A stretch of 59,501 nt of DNA, taken from assembly GCA_964577115.1 (NCBI GenBank), contig CAZNXJ010000032.1, forward strand, positions 1 through 59,501, read 5' to 3'. Made by a program: the position numbers and the translations under genes. Under the pieces are notes generated by a model. That model was not told the DNA's origin. It ran no database searches and worked only from the letters and a program-made list of their open reading frames with translations. Below are positions 1 through 9,736 of the stretch, piece by piece (positions within the stretch are counted from its first letter, which is position 1; the number at the start of each line of letters is the position of its first letter). The DNA is from CAZNXJ01 sp964577115 (GTDB lineage: Bacteria > Planctomycetota > Planctomycetia > Pirellulales > Pirellulaceae).

Positions 1-12
1 CAGTGATGCAGT

Positions 13-85
13 ACCCCCGACAGGACTCGAACCTGTGACCTGCAGTTTAGGAAACTGCTGCTCTATCCAACTGAGCTACGAGGGC
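13..85 (-). tRNA. tRNA-Arg (anticodon CCT)
   Basis: Read on the minus strand, the sequence folds into a standard cloverleaf. The acceptor stem pairs GCCCTCG with CGGGGGT (one G-U at the end). The D arm contains AGCTCAGTTGGATAGAGC. The anticodon stem is GCAGT/ACTGC around the loop TTCCTAA, giving anticodon CCT. The T arm is ACAGG-TTCGAGT-CCTGT and the discriminator base is A. The 3' CCA is not fully encoded (AC follows). It decodes AGG arginine codons. Confidence 0.95.
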
Positions 86-605
86 GAAAGAGGGCGACGA
101 GCGTGCCGTGTTCCAGCGTAGCAGGATTCGCGCAAGCGGCAAGCGGCAAGCGGCGGAAAGGGTTGAGAGTGCGGTGGGGGACGAGTGTCCGGTGAGCACT
201 GCGTCCTCTCTCGCGTCGCACTTCACGGACCAGTTCGTCGAGCGCCTCGGGCTGCGCAAGGCGAAGCAGAGCCCGGTTCAATGGCCGCCGATGCTCGGCT
301 GCCGCGGCCGGCTAGCGGCCGACTGCGGAACGCCGCCGCGCGTGTGCCGAAGCCCGAGGGCCCGGTTGCTCGTGTGCTCCGTGTGGGGGGGACTCCGGCC
401 GTCGCCGAACCGCGCGCACTCCCTCGCACGTTCCCACAAGCCTATGCCGCAACTTCTGACATAGCGGGAGATTCCGTGAATTGGCGCAAAAAACGCTGTG
501 CTCAGAAAAGCACGCCCGTCTCGGTGCGCCGACAACGAGAACGAGCGATCGATACGAAGTGGCGCGCGGTTAATGCCTAGGTAGTCGTCTGGTCGAGTTA
601 TTGCC
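86..605. other. Intergenic, no gene seen
   Basis: This 520-base stretch lies between the tRNA and the hybrid kinase. Open frames exist on both strands but overlap one another and have low-complexity Arg/Pro/Ala-rich translations with no recognisable domain. A short tandem repeat (three copies of the 7-mer GCAAGCG) lies at 132-152. It presumably carries promoters for the tRNA (minus) and the kinase (plus), but no convincing box pair was found. Confidence 0.5.
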
Positions 606-3600
606 ATGTTCAGGAATCGCCGAATCCCGGAAGTGACGCTGCGGGTGGCGATTGCGCTGTGCATGATGCTGATCTTCGCCGTCGACTGCCTGACGCGCCG
701 TGGTCTGGCAGTCGGTGTTGGATACGTCGGCGCCGTGTGGCTGGCTCATCTGGACCACCACCGGCACCGGCTCCCTGTCTGGGTCGCTGCCATCTGCTCG
801 GTACTGATCGTCCTTGGCACCTTTGTTTCTCCAGGGCATGCGGATCTCGCGGAAACATTGCTGAACCGAGGACTCCTCCTAACCATCATCTGGCTCGCCG
901 CCTACATTTCACTCCGCGTCAATCGGATCGAACGGCTGTTATGGATCAGCGAGTGGCGTTCGCGCATGATCGTCGAATCGGCACTCGACGCCGTGATCGC
1001 GATGGACGAACACGGGTTGGTGACGGTTTGGAACGAGCGGGCGACGCGGCTGTTTGGGTGGGAACGGAGCGAGGCGCTCGGGCGACCTCTGGAGCAATTG
1101 ATAATTCCGGCAGCCGACCGCGAGCGGCATGTCCAGTTGTTGAAGCAATACTTGGCCACCGGACAGACGCACGTGCTGGGCCGACGGGTCGAGATCGAAG
1201 CCATGCGCCGCGACGGATCCGTGTTTCCTGCTGAAATGAGCGTAACGGCGGCTCGCGATCGCGAGGCGGTAACGTTCAGCGCGTTTGTGCGCGATATCAC
1301 ACCGTGGAAGCTTGAGGAGCAGCGCTACGAGCAGGCAGTCGCCGAGGCTCGGTTACTCGAACAGGCCACCCGAGCGATCGCGACAGCCGACGGCTTCGAG
1401 CAGTCGCTGCGCAGCTGCCTGGAAACGCTTTGCCGCGGCGCGCAGTGGCCGGCGGGACACGTATTTCTGCCCGACCCAACCCACCGGTATCTGATGTCGA
1501 CCGAAATCTGGTATGTCGAAGACCCAGTCCGCTTTGCGCCTCTCCGTGAGGCTTCCCACAACGTAAAGCAAAAGCCAGGCGAGGGGCTTGCCGGTCGAGT
1601 GTGGCAGCAGCGCGAACCGCTCTGGTTCGAGAATGTCGAAAACGCCCGGCACGTCCTGCGAGGACGCCTGGAACGCGAGCTGCCAATTCGTGCTGGCTTC
1701 GCATTCCCCGTGTTGGTCGATGGGGAAGTTGTCGCGGTCATCGAATTCTTCAGCGATCAGGTCGTCCCCCGCAGTGAACCGCTGCTGCAATTGGTGGCTC
1801 GCGTTGGTGAACGCATTGGTGAATTGATCATGCACCAAATGTGGGAAGAACAGCGAGCGCGCCTGGCGGCCATTGTGGACACATCGTACGATGCGATCAT
1901 CGGCCAGTCATTGGAGGGGGTTATTCTCACCTGGAACCGCGGCGCCGAACGCATGTATGGCTACAGCGAAGACGAAGCGCTGGGTAAGACGATGGCCCTT
2001 CTCGAAATCCCCGACGATGCACTCGACGCTCGCCTGCGCGAGCAACTTGCCTCAGGACGCCGCATCGAGCAGATCGAAACGGTGCGCCGCTGTAAGAATG
2101 GCCGCCTGATACCGGTGTCGCTCACCGTCTCGCCGATTGTCGACTCGGGTGGACGCGTCATTGGATCGGCAACCATCGAGCGGGATATTTCGGAACGGAA
2201 GCGAGCCGAGGCCGAATTACGGCAGGCAAAGGAGACAGCCGAAGCTGCGAGTCAGGCCAGGAGCGAGTTTCTGGCGAACGTCAGTCACGAACTGCGTACG
2301 CCCATCAATGCGATCCTCGGAATGACGCAGCTGGCCCTCGAGGAACCAATACCTGACGACATCCGCGATTACGTCATGACGGCGCATAATTCCGCCGAGT
2401 CGCTGCTGTCCCTGCTGAACGATATTCTCGATTTTTCGCGACTCGAGTCGGGAAAATTCCGGATCGCCCACGAGTCGTTCCGGCTGCACGACGTGGTGGA
2501 TGAAACCGTCCGGACCCTCGCCGCGACGGCATTCGAAAAAGGCCTCGAAATGGCCTGTGAGATGGAACCCGACCTGCCGAGGTACGTCGTCGGCGATCCC
2601 TTGCGGCTCCGCCAGATCCTCACGAACCTCATTACCAACGCCGTCAAGTTTACCGAACGAGGCGAGATTCTCGTTGGGCTGCGGCTGATCCGGCGCTGGC
2701 CCACCGAAGTCCGCGTCCGCTTCTCGGTGCGCGATACGGGAATCGGCATTACCGAAGCCGATCAGAAGCGTATCTTTGAACCGTTTACGCAGGCGGATTC
2801 GTCTTCGACACGCCGCTATGGCGGTACGGGACTCGGTCTGGCGATCTGTTCCGAACTGCTGCGCTTGATGGGAAGCCGTCTGGAGCTACAGAGCTGCGCG
2901 GGAAAGGGGAGCGAGTTTTCCTTTGTGCTTTCGCTGCCCATCGCCGACTCGGAGCCCGAGGATCGCGTGCCGCCCATTCCCTGGGAGAAGCTGCGGCGCA
3001 TCGCGGTCCTTGCGGTCGACGACAACAACACAAGTCGCCGCATCCTGGGAGAGATGCTTCGTACCTGGTCGATGCTTCCAGTGCTGGCGAGCAGTGCAGC
3101 GGAAGCACTTGAAAGTGTGCGCGACATGCGGGGACGCGGCGAAGACGTGCGGCTGATCATTGTGGATACGGAGATGCCGGGGGTCAGCGGGTTCGACCTA
3201 GTCGGCCAACTGGCTTCGGAATTCGGCGACGAAGCACCGCGCGTCATCGCCCTGATATCACCCGCCGAACGCCACGCCGGCCGCGCGCCAGGTGAGGTGC
3301 TCGGCGTCGATGAATGGATTACGAAGCCTGTATCCCAGACCGAATTGCTCGAAGCCATTCTGCGCGTATTCGAGCTTCCTCGACCCGCTCGGGTCGGGGC
3401 GAGCAGCCCGAATGTCGGCGATCCGCCTCCGGCAAAGCTGACCGTTTTGTTGGCCGAGGATACGCCTGCGAACCAGAAAGTCGTCACCAGCATCCTGAGA
3501 AAGCGTGGCCACGACGTCGTCGTGGCCACGAACGGAGAAGAGGCGCTGGAAGAATTCGGCCGTCATTACTTCGACGTCGTCCTGATGGACGTTCAAATGC

Positions 3601-4211
3601 CGGTGCTCGACGGCTACCAGGCCACGGGGGCCATTCGCAGAATGGAGCGTGCGGCGCATCGGAACCCGACGCCAATCATCGCGCTAACGGCCCATGCAAT
3701 GCGCGGTGATCGCGAAAGGTGTTTGGAAGCGGGCATGGACGCCTATCTGGCAAAACCGATCGACGTGCGCCAGTTGATCACACTGGTCGAGTCGGTCGCG
3801 GAGGATTCGAACGGAGAACCAACGACGATGTTTTTTGAAGGGTTGGAATCGGAGCGGCCACTCGAACGTCCGCCGAGCCACCGTGTCGTCAATGTCGACG
3901 CGGCTCTCAAACGACTTGGAAACGATATGGACCTGTTCCGTGAGTTCGCGGGCTTTTTCACGGAAGATGCACCCCCCCTGTTCGAGAAAATTCAAGCCGC
4001 TTTCCACGCCGGCGACACACAGGCCCTGGCGCGTGCCGCTCATAGCCTCAAAGGCCTCGCCGCAAATCTCGGAGCCGAGCTTGTGGTCGAGGCGGCGAAG
4101 GACCTCGAACTCCTGGGCAAGGAGGGAGCACTTGATCGAGCCGGAGAACGATTGAGGGAACTGGCAACAGAAATGCAGCGAGTGGACGATGAGCTGAAAC
4201 ATTACCGCTGA
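606..4211 (+). CDS. Membrane hybrid sensor histidine kinase (PAS-GAF-PAS-HisKA-HATPase-REC-REC-HPt)
   Basis: This 1201-residue protein senses a signal and autophosphorylates, then passes phosphate through internal receiver and HPt modules. Residues about 10-105 hold several hydrophobic segments (membrane). They are followed by PAS (about 115-235), GAF (about 250-400) and PAS (about 415-530). HisKA has SHELRTP with the phospho-His at residue 561. The ATPase carries DTGIG and GGTGLGL motifs. REC1 starts VLAVDDN (about 800) and REC2 VLLAEDT (about 945, phospho-Asp in LMDVQMP). The C-terminal HPt has AAHSLKG (about 1090-1190). REC1 has VDTEMPG at the acceptor site, so Asp is retained. The terminal HPt suggests relay to a separate response regulator; the sigma-54 regulator about 0.8 kb downstream is a candidate partner by position only. 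The ligand is unknown. Confidence 0.93.
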   Translation: MFRNRRIPEVTLRVAIALCMMLIFAVDCLTRRGLAVGVGYVGAVWLAHLDHHRHRLPVWVAAICSVLIVLGTFVSPGHADLAETLLNRGLLLTIIWLAAYISLRVNRIERLLWISEWRSRMIVESALDAVIAMDEHGLVTVWNERATRLFGWERSEALGRPLEQLIIPAADRERHVQLLKQYLATGQTHVLGRRVEIEAMRRDGSVFPAEMSVTAARDREAVTFSAFVRDITPWKLEEQRYEQAVAEARLLEQATRAIATADGFEQSLRSCLETLCRGAQWPAGHVFLPDPTHRYLMSTEIWYVEDPVRFAPLREASHNVKQKPGEGLAGRVWQQREPLWFENVENARHVLRGRLERELPIRAGFAFPVLVDGEVVAVIEFFSDQVVPRSEPLLQLVARVGERIGELIMHQMWEEQRARLAAIVDTSYDAIIGQSLEGVILTWNRGAERMYGYSEDEALGKTMALLEIPDDALDARLREQLASGRRIEQIETVRRCKNGRLIPVSLTVSPIVDSGGRVIGSATIERDISERKRAEAELRQAKETAEAASQARSEFLANVSHELRTPINAILGMTQLALEEPIPDDIRDYVMTAHNSAESLLSLLNDILDFSRLESGKFRIAHESFRLHDVVDETVRTLAATAFEKGLEMACEMEPDLPRYVVGDPLRLRQILTNLITNAVKFTERGEILVGLRLIRRWPTEVRVRFSVRDTGIGITEADQKRIFEPFTQADSSSTRRYGGTGLGLAICSELLRLMGSRLELQSCAGKGSEFSFVLSLPIADSEPEDRVPPIPWEKLRRIAVLAVDDNNTSRRILGEMLRTWSMLPVLASSAAEALESVRDMRGRGEDVRLIIVDTEMPGVSGFDLVGQLASEFGDEAPRVIALISPAERHAGRAPGEVLGVDEWITKPVSQTELLEAILRVFELPRPARVGASSPNVGDPPPAKLTVLLAEDTPANQKVVTSILRKRGHDVVVATNGEEALEEFGRHYFDVVLMDVQMPVLDGYQATGAIRRMERAAHRNPTPIIALTAHAMRGDRERCLEAGMDAYLAKPIDVRQLITLVESVAEDSNGEPTTMFFEGLESERPLERPPSHRVVNVDAALKRLGNDMDLFREFAGFFTEDAPPLFEKIQAAFHAGDTQALARAAHSLKGLAANLGAELVVEAAKDLELLGKEGALDRAGERLRELATEMQRVDDELKHYR

Positions 4212-4441
4212 CCGGCAAAACCCCCCGCCATACCAATACCCGACGTGCTTCCGTGGCTAATCGACTGCCAGCCCGGGTGCCGTCCGATCAACCCTCGCGC
4301 GCCTCATTGGGGGCTCCCGAGTACGTGAGCCACCTCCGGACGCGTTCCCACCTCATGCCATGCACGTATTTGGCATGCGACCTGCTGGCTGAGTTTCCCA
4401 CAGGTGCACGTGTGTGCACTGGAAATGGGAGGAAACCCCTC

Positions 4442-5011
4442 ATGCACGATCAACCCATGAAATCGGCGGCCCATCTGGGAATCTCGTTGTACATGGAAGA
4501 AGCATTGGCTGATTTGCTGGCCGCCTTGCGACTATCGGAGCGAGGGTTGATTGACGTGGCCGCCAAGCTCGCCGATACACGGCTCGTTCGCCTTTGCTAC
4601 CACTTGGCGGGCCTGCACGAATGCTTGCGGCGCGAAGTGGGGGCACTCGAGGAACACGCATTCCAGCGAGCGCAAAACGGGGTGAGCCGCCGATACAGCA
4701 GGAATCTTGAGCGACTGATGAACAGCGTCTCGGCCAATTGGCAGGAAGCCGCCTACGACGGCGACGTTTATCGGCTTCTGTGTGAGTTGGAGCGATCCGA
4801 GCGGGCACTCATCGAACACTACGAGAAGCTATTCGAACTGCGGCCGTCTACATCTGCCCAGCAGATATTGTCCGCCCACCGGCGTAATCTGACGGATGCT
4901 CTACGCCGCATTCGCCAGCTGCGCGAGGAGAGCAACCCCTATGCGCGCTGGAGCGACGCGCTCGCATACGACAACTCGATGGTCGCTTCCCGTCGCCAGG
5001 AGGGCGCTTAA
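4442..5011 (+). CDS. Helical-bundle protein, DUF2383-like
   Basis: This 189-residue protein is almost entirely amphipathic helix. It is rich in Leu, Glu and Arg, with repeated long helices (residues about 15-60, 62-85, 90-120, 125-165). It resembles the four-helix-bundle DUF2383 (PA2169) family, whose role is poorly known; the match is by pattern only. The ATG at 4442 is chosen because GGAGG sits about 7 bases upstream, although the frame stays open back to 4253. The stop codon shares the palindrome TTAA with the stop of the convergent response regulator, so the two genes overlap by 4 bases. Its position between a hybrid kinase and a sigma-54 regulator hints at stress signalling, but this is inference. 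Confidence 0.75.
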   Translation: MHDQPMKSAAHLGISLYMEEALADLLAALRLSERGLIDVAAKLADTRLVRLCYHLAGLHECLRREVGALEEHAFQRAQNGVSRRYSRNLERLMNSVSANWQEAAYDGDVYRLLCELERSERALIEHYEKLFELRPSTSAQQILSAHRRNLTDALRRIRQLREESNPYARWSDALAYDNSMVASRRQEGA

Positions 5012-6492
5012 TCCGCTTCCGACAGATCGGGATTTACAACGTGACCGATTGTAATCCCCAGCGAGCGGATCTTATTGCGCAGGCTGCCGCGAGTGATTCC
5101 CAACCGCTCGGCGGCTTTCGACTGATTGCCCCCGGTGGCCTGAAGCACTCGGGTAATCAAGTGCCGCTCCATCCACTCGACCGATTCGGCATATAGATTG
5201 TTCGAACCGCTCCGCTCGCGTTCGGCGAGGAACTCGGCGAAATCCATGTCCTCATGCGAGATGCTTGGCGCCGCGGGCATGGGTACGGCAGCAGATGTCG
5301 CCGAGGAGCCCTCGGCGCCGTTACGAATCTCCGCGGGCAGGAATTCTGGCACGAGGACGGGACCCGTGGCCATCAGCATCGACTTGCCGAGCACGCTTTG
5401 GAGTTCGCGGATGTTGCCGGGCCAGTGGTAGGCCTTCAGCAGCTCCATGGCTTCGGCCGAGACCCCGGTGATCCGTTTGCCGAGATGTTTATTGAAGCGG
5501 CGGAGAAAGTATTCCACGAGCACTTCAATGTCGGGCCCTCGTTCGCGCAGCGGCGGAACGGTAATCTCGAATGTGTTCAGGCGATGATAGAGATCCAGTC
5601 GGAACTGGCCGTCTTCGATCATCTCCTCGAGCGGCCGGTTCGTCGCGGAGATAATTCGCACGTCCGTCTGAATCGTGTCGGAGCCGCCGACACGTTCAAA
5701 CCGCTGTTCCTGAAGCAGACGTAGTACTTTGCTCTGCGTCGACGGCGACATGTCGCCGATCTCGTCGAGGAAAATCGTGCCGCCGTTGCACTGTTCAAAT
5801 TTGCCGATGTGGCGCCGATCGGCGCCGGTGAACGCCCCTTTTTCGTGTCCGAACAGTTCGCTTTCCAGCAGCGTATCCGAGAGCGCCGCGCAGTTCACTG
5901 CCAGGAACGTGCGATCGCGGCGATGGCTGTGGTGATAGATCGCTCGCGCAATGAGTTCCTTCCCCGTGCCGCTTTCACCGCGGATCAGCACCGACACGTC
6001 TTGCGCGGCGACTCGTCCGACCTGCTTGTACACCTCCAGCATCCGGATGCTACGGCCGACCAATACATCGCCTTCCTCAGGCAACTGGCTAATATCCGAA
6101 ATCTGGACCGGCGCTTGCATGAGCCGAGCCGTCTCGCGAGCTCGGTCGACAAGCTCGGTGACGCGGTCCTTTTCGAGAGGCTTGAGCAAGTAATCGTACG
6201 CACCGAGCTTCATGGCCTCGATGGCCGTGTCACTGGCATCGCTGGCCGTGATGAAGATGATTGGCAGCTTCGCGTTCAGCTCTTTGACTTTGCGAGCAAA
6301 CTCGAGGCCGTTCATTTCCGGCAGGACGACGTCGAGCAGAATGACCTCGGGGGAGTGACGCGACAGAGCAGCCATTCCTTCTTCGGCGCTGCTGGCCGTA
6401 ATCACATCAATCTTCGCTTCCTCGAGCGCCTTTTCGATCAGACGCAGTACGGAGCGGTCGTCATCAACCACCAAAACCCCGGGCATAGGCAC
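5008..6492 (-). CDS. Sigma-54-dependent response regulator (NtrC family)
   Basis: This 494-residue transcription activator has an N-terminal receiver (acidic DDD near residue 10, phospho-Asp D54 in LLDVVLP, Lys in LLKPL). The central AAA+ sigma-54 interaction domain has Walker A GESGTGKE (172-179) and the GAFTGA loop (219-224). A C-terminal Fis-type helix-turn-helix carries GNQSKAAERLGITRGSLRNK. GAFTGA is the hallmark for contacting sigma-54. The start at 6492 is a GTG with AGGG five bases upstream; an ATG two codons on (6486) is the alternative. It faces the kinase gene and may receive phosphate from its HPt domain, though orphan function is equally possible. Confidence 0.95.
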   Translation of the reverse strand: MPMPGVLVVDDDRSVLRLIEKALEEAKIDVITASSAEEGMAALSRHSPEVILLDVVLPEMNGLEFARKVKELNAKLPIIFITASDASDTAIEAMKLGAYDYLLKPLEKDRVTELVDRARETARLMQAPVQISDISQLPEEGDVLVGRSIRMLEVYKQVGRVAAQDVSVLIRGESGTGKELIARAIYHHSHRRDRTFLAVNCAALSDTLLESELFGHEKGAFTGADRRHIGKFEQCNGGTIFLDEIGDMSPSTQSKVLRLLQEQRFERVGGSDTIQTDVRIISATNRPLEEMIEDGQFRLDLYHRLNTFEITVPPLRERGPDIEVLVEYFLRRFNKHLGKRITGVSAEAMELLKAYHWPGNIRELQSVLGKSMLMATGPVLVPEFLPAEIRNGAEGSSATSAAVPMPAAPSISHEDMDFAEFLAERERSGSNNLYAESVEWMERHLITRVLQATGGNQSKAAERLGITRGSLRNKIRSLGITIGHVVNPDLSEAD

Positions 6493-6971
6493 CGTTTCCC
6501 TTCAATAGTGCGGCATGGTAACCCCGTCATCTTAGGCATCCAGGCAGTTTAGGAGAAGACGCTGGTACGCGATTTGGTGTATCGTTGTGCAGCGCTCGTC
6601 CATTTTTCGCCGCTGGTGGGCGGACGACCCATGCGCGTGTACCGGTCGGCTTCGCTGCGCGAAGCCCGGATTGTTTTTAGTACGGCGCGATAGCGCAAGT
6701 CGTTCGCAAGCGAATTGATTGGGACGCCCAGTCCCCTCGATTGGGAAAGCTCGCGCGAAATCGGCACGCAATTCGCCTCTCGATGGAAAACCGCTCGCGG
6801 CATTTCGGCCCACGATGCCGGGTCGCGCGGCCTCCAGCGTCGTTTCGGCGACGGCTGGGTGCCGGCGGCCAGACGAGAAGCGGGAAGTATCCAGTAGGCA
6901 GGAACGGCGGGTTGTTCACTTCGTGGGCTCACTCGTCGAACCGGTTCGTTGTTTCTTCGCGAGGTGCCCCC
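6493..6971. other. Intergenic divergent region, no gene seen
   Basis: These 479 bases separate the minus-strand response regulator from the plus-strand gene at 6972. Small open frames on both strands have biased, domain-free translations. It presumably holds the two divergent promoters. I searched for a sigma-54 GG-N10-GC element and for -35/-10 pairs and saw none worth reporting. Confidence 0.45.
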
Positions 6972-7430
6972 ATGACACGCGGCATGGCCCAGGTGCGTGA
7001 CGACTTATGGTTTGTGCTCGATTTTTTCCCCACGGAGGCGCTACAGCACCTGCTCAAGAATCGGCACCGGCTCATCCGCAAGCAGTACTTTGACGGGCAG
7101 GGGAACGGCTGCTTGTTTTTCCTGCTCAGCGAGAGTCTTCCGCCCGAGAAACGGATCGTTAGCCGGGAGACATTGACACGCTTCTTTACAGGCGCGTCGG
7201 GTTACCCGGCTTGCGAAATGGACGTGTATCAGCCCGCACGATGGCTCGTGCGTCTGGTGGACGAACAAATTTGCGATCGCGTCCGCGAGCGCTATCCAGG
7301 CGTCGAACATTTACCCTGGTCGCTCGTGCTCGAATGGGTCGAAGAATATCTGGCCGAACGTCAGGTCGAAGTGGCTGCACGCCCCGACTACGAGCTGCAT
7401 GAAGAAGCGTCTTTGGCCGAAGCATGTTGA
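6972..7430 (+). CDS. Conserved-looking hypothetical protein (152 aa)
   Basis: The ATG at 6972 is preceded by GAGGTG at six bases, so it is preferred over upstream starts in the same frame. The protein is soluble and acidic, without signal or membrane segment. It starts MTRGMAQVRDDLWFVLDFFP and contains many aromatic residues (WFVLDFF, CLFFLL, PWSLVLEWVEEYL). No known family was recognised. Its last 43 bases overlap the 3' end of the convergent hydrolase gene, which is unusual, so one of the two stops deserves checking. Codon use and the ribosome binding site support a real gene. Confidence 0.7.
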   Translation: MTRGMAQVRDDLWFVLDFFPTEALQHLLKNRHRLIRKQYFDGQGNGCLFFLLSESLPPEKRIVSRETLTRFFTGASGYPACEMDVYQPARWLVRLVDEQICDRVRERYPGVEHLPWSLVLEWVEEYLAERQVEVAARPDYELHEEASLAEAC

Positions 7431-8284
7431 GCGATCCAGGCGACGAGATCTGCCAAGACGACGTCACGCTCGGGTTCGTTCACAAGTTCGTGCCGTAGAC
7501 CTGGGTAAAGCTTGAGCTGCTTATCGGGGCTGCGAGCCCGGGCGTGAAACTCCTCGGATTTCCGGTAGTCCGTCAGCCCATCCTCGGTGCCATGCAGGAC
7601 CAGCAGCGGGCACACCATCCGTTCGGCGGCTGTCTCTGCGCGTTTTAGGGCCTCGAGAACCGCAACTCCCATGCGCACAGGTACCCAGCCCCGATAGACG
7701 AGCGGATCGGTGCGGAAGGCCTTCACGACCTCCGGGTCGCGCGACACGGCTTCGCCGTGAAACGGTACCGGTAAGGGGAGCCAGGGCAGCCAGCGGCCGA
7801 GATACGTGGCGATCCAACGCTCTGTGCGCGACACCGCCGTGCCCACGCCCAGCAGCGGAGCGCTGAGAATCAGACCGTCGATGGCGGGCGTGCGTGCTCG
7901 AACAAAATCCACGGCGATCAAGCCGCCGAGGCTGTGTCCCATCAAGAAGATGGGGACGCCTGGGTGCCGCGCGCGGATGATCTCAAGAAAGCTCGCCACG
8001 TCGTCGTGATACACCTCCAGCGTCGGAACGTAGGCCCGCTTTCCTGGTGACCGGCCATGCCCACGCAGATCGAATGCGGCTAGAACAATGCCCTCGGACG
8101 CTAGCCGCTCACCCACATGTGCGTAGCGCCCGCTATGTTCCACGAACCCATGCACCAAGGCCACCACGGCGCGGGGGCACATTTCCGGAAACCAGGTTTG
8201 CGCAAAGAGCTCCAATCCGTCCGGTGTTCTGAAAGAACTCTGCCGAGGCAAAATCATCGTGGCGGTGGTGTTTTCAAGATACAA
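7388..8284 (-). CDS. Alpha/beta hydrolase, monoacylglycerol-lipase-like
   Basis: This 298-residue serine hydrolase has the family features in order. They are the oxyanion region VHGFVEHSGRY (about 44-54), the DLRGHGRSPG loop (72-81), the nucleophile elbow GHSLGG with Ser118, the acid region LHGTEDGLTD and the catalytic His in GLRHELVNEP. This pattern matches lysophospholipase/monoacylglycerol lipase (Hydrolase_4), which cleaves fatty-acyl esters. No signal peptide is evident. Starts at 8284 or at the internal Met10 (8257) are both possible. The adjacent divergent gene is a glycerolipid acyltransferase, so a lipid-remodelling theme is plausible. The exact substrate cannot be read from sequence. 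Confidence 0.9.
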   Translation of the reverse strand: MYLENTTATMILPRQSSFRTPDGLELFAQTWFPEMCPRAVVALVHGFVEHSGRYAHVGERLASEGIVLAAFDLRGHGRSPGKRAYVPTLEVYHDDVASFLEIIRARHPGVPIFLMGHSLGGLIAVDFVRARTPAIDGLILSAPLLGVGTAVSRTERWIATYLGRWLPWLPLPVPFHGEAVSRDPEVVKAFRTDPLVYRGWVPVRMGVAVLEALKRAETAAERMVCPLLVLHGTEDGLTDYRKSEEFHARARSPDKQLKLYPGLRHELVNEPERDVVLADLVAWIAQHASAKDASSCSS

Positions 8285-8475
8285 AGGCGGGAGATCAGAA
8301 TTGCCTCAAACGCTCGGAGCGTGTCTTTCGTGTCACGCGGTGGCCTGAGCGATCGGGCGAAAGGGCAATAATACAGCGCTGCCTGTCTTTCGGGTGGCGC
8401 CACTGCCCGGGAAACTTGAGGTGCGTCGCTTGAAGGCGATTCACCGAGCCACCGAACGTTCGTTACCCCGCGCGT

Positions 8476-9693
8476 ATGAATCTGCAACCCTACGAAACTC
8501 CGCCGCGCTTCTGGCCGCCGAGGCTCGTCCCGCAATGGTTCCGTTTTTCACGCTTTCTGCGCAACCGTGATTTGCGGCGCCAGGCCATTCGGCATGTGGA
8601 CATTCAGAGGCTCGAGCATGTGCGGAGTAGCCTGGAGGCTGGCTACGGTGTTTTACTCACGCCGAATCACTCGTTTCATTACGACTCGTACTGCCTGTTG
8701 TGCGCTGCCGATGAGCTGCGATGTCCGTTTTACACAATGGTGGCCTGGCAGGTTTTCGGCATGGCCGGATTCATGACGCGCTTGAACATGCAGCTAAACG
8801 GCGCGTTCAGCATCAATCGCGAAGGCGCGGATTTGGAGGCCTTCCGCACGGGAGTCCGAATCCTTCAAACGCAGCCCTGGCCGCTCGTCATCTTTCCCGA
8901 AGGCGATGTCTATCACACGAACGACCGCGTAATGCCCTTCCGCGACGGTGCCGCCGCCATCGCGGTCAGTGCGGCGAAGAAGGCCGAGCGGCCCATCGCG
9001 TGTATTCCCGTGGGGATCAAGTGCTGGTATCGAACGGATCCTACGCGGTCGATGGAGTTGACGCTCGAACAGCTCGAGCGGCGACTCTGGTGGCGCCCGA
9101 GCTACGGCCAGCCACTCGTAGACCGTATCGCGCGTGTCGAAGAAGGGCGGCTCGCACTAAAAGAATACGAGTATCTCGGCCAGCCCCAAATCGGTGCGCT
9201 CGACGAACGCCGTCGCCGGCTCGCCGAACATGTCCTCGATCAGCACGAACGCCGCTTTGGAATACGGCCTCAAACAACGCATATTCCCGAGCGGGTCAAG
9301 GAAGTCCGCCGACGCATTATTGCTCGACACAGCGCTGAAGATTTAACCGAGGAACAGCGGCGGGAACTGGTGCACGACATGGACGACATGTTCTTCGTGA
9401 CACAGCTCTACAGTTATCCGAGCGACTATGTTGCGAGCCGGGCACCGCTCGAGCGGCTCGCGGAAACCGTCGACAAGCTGGAAGAAGATATTCTCGGCGT
9501 CGAATATCCGGCGGTACGCGGCGAGCGGCATGTGGTGATTCGGTTCGGCGAACCGCTCCTCGTCGATCCATCTCGCTCGGCGCCGAAAGCAGCCCGGCAA
9601 CTAACAATGGCACTCGAGTCGCGTGTTCAGCAACTCTTGGATGAACTTAACACGAGTGCCCAGCGGCCTCCGCCGGCTCGCGAGCTCGACTAA
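8476..9693 (+). CDS. 1-acyl-glycerol-3-phosphate acyltransferase-like protein (PlsC family)
   Basis: This 405-residue protein carries the acyltransferase signatures. The catalytic HX4D is HSFHYD (His65, Asp70), and the FPEGDVYHTND block at about 140 matches the FPEGT-type motif that binds the phosphate of the acceptor. The family transfers fatty acyl groups to glycerol-phosphate-type acceptors at the inner membrane face. The N-terminal half is the acyltransferase domain. The C-terminal 200 residues are charged, helical and not assigned, making the protein longer than typical PlsC (about 240). The glycerolipid acceptor itself is not certain. It is divergent from a lipase-like gene across a 191-base promoter space. 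Confidence 0.85.
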   Translation: MNLQPYETPPRFWPPRLVPQWFRFSRFLRNRDLRRQAIRHVDIQRLEHVRSSLEAGYGVLLTPNHSFHYDSYCLLCAADELRCPFYTMVAWQVFGMAGFMTRLNMQLNGAFSINREGADLEAFRTGVRILQTQPWPLVIFPEGDVYHTNDRVMPFRDGAAAIAVSAAKKAERPIACIPVGIKCWYRTDPTRSMELTLEQLERRLWWRPSYGQPLVDRIARVEEGRLALKEYEYLGQPQIGALDERRRRLAEHVLDQHERRFGIRPQTTHIPERVKEVRRRIIARHSAEDLTEEQRRELVHDMDDMFFVTQLYSYPSDYVASRAPLERLAETVDKLEEDILGVEYPAVRGERHVVIRFGEPLLVDPSRSAPKAARQLTMALESRVQQLLDELNTSAQRPPPARELD

Positions 9694-9736
9694 CCGGTGA
9701 ACGGCTGCGGGCCGTCGGCGCCGCGTCGTGAAGCTG

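Noticed and set aside
185..580. 131-residue frame after the tRNA
   Set aside because: Overlapping frames on both strands, no ribosome site and no domain.
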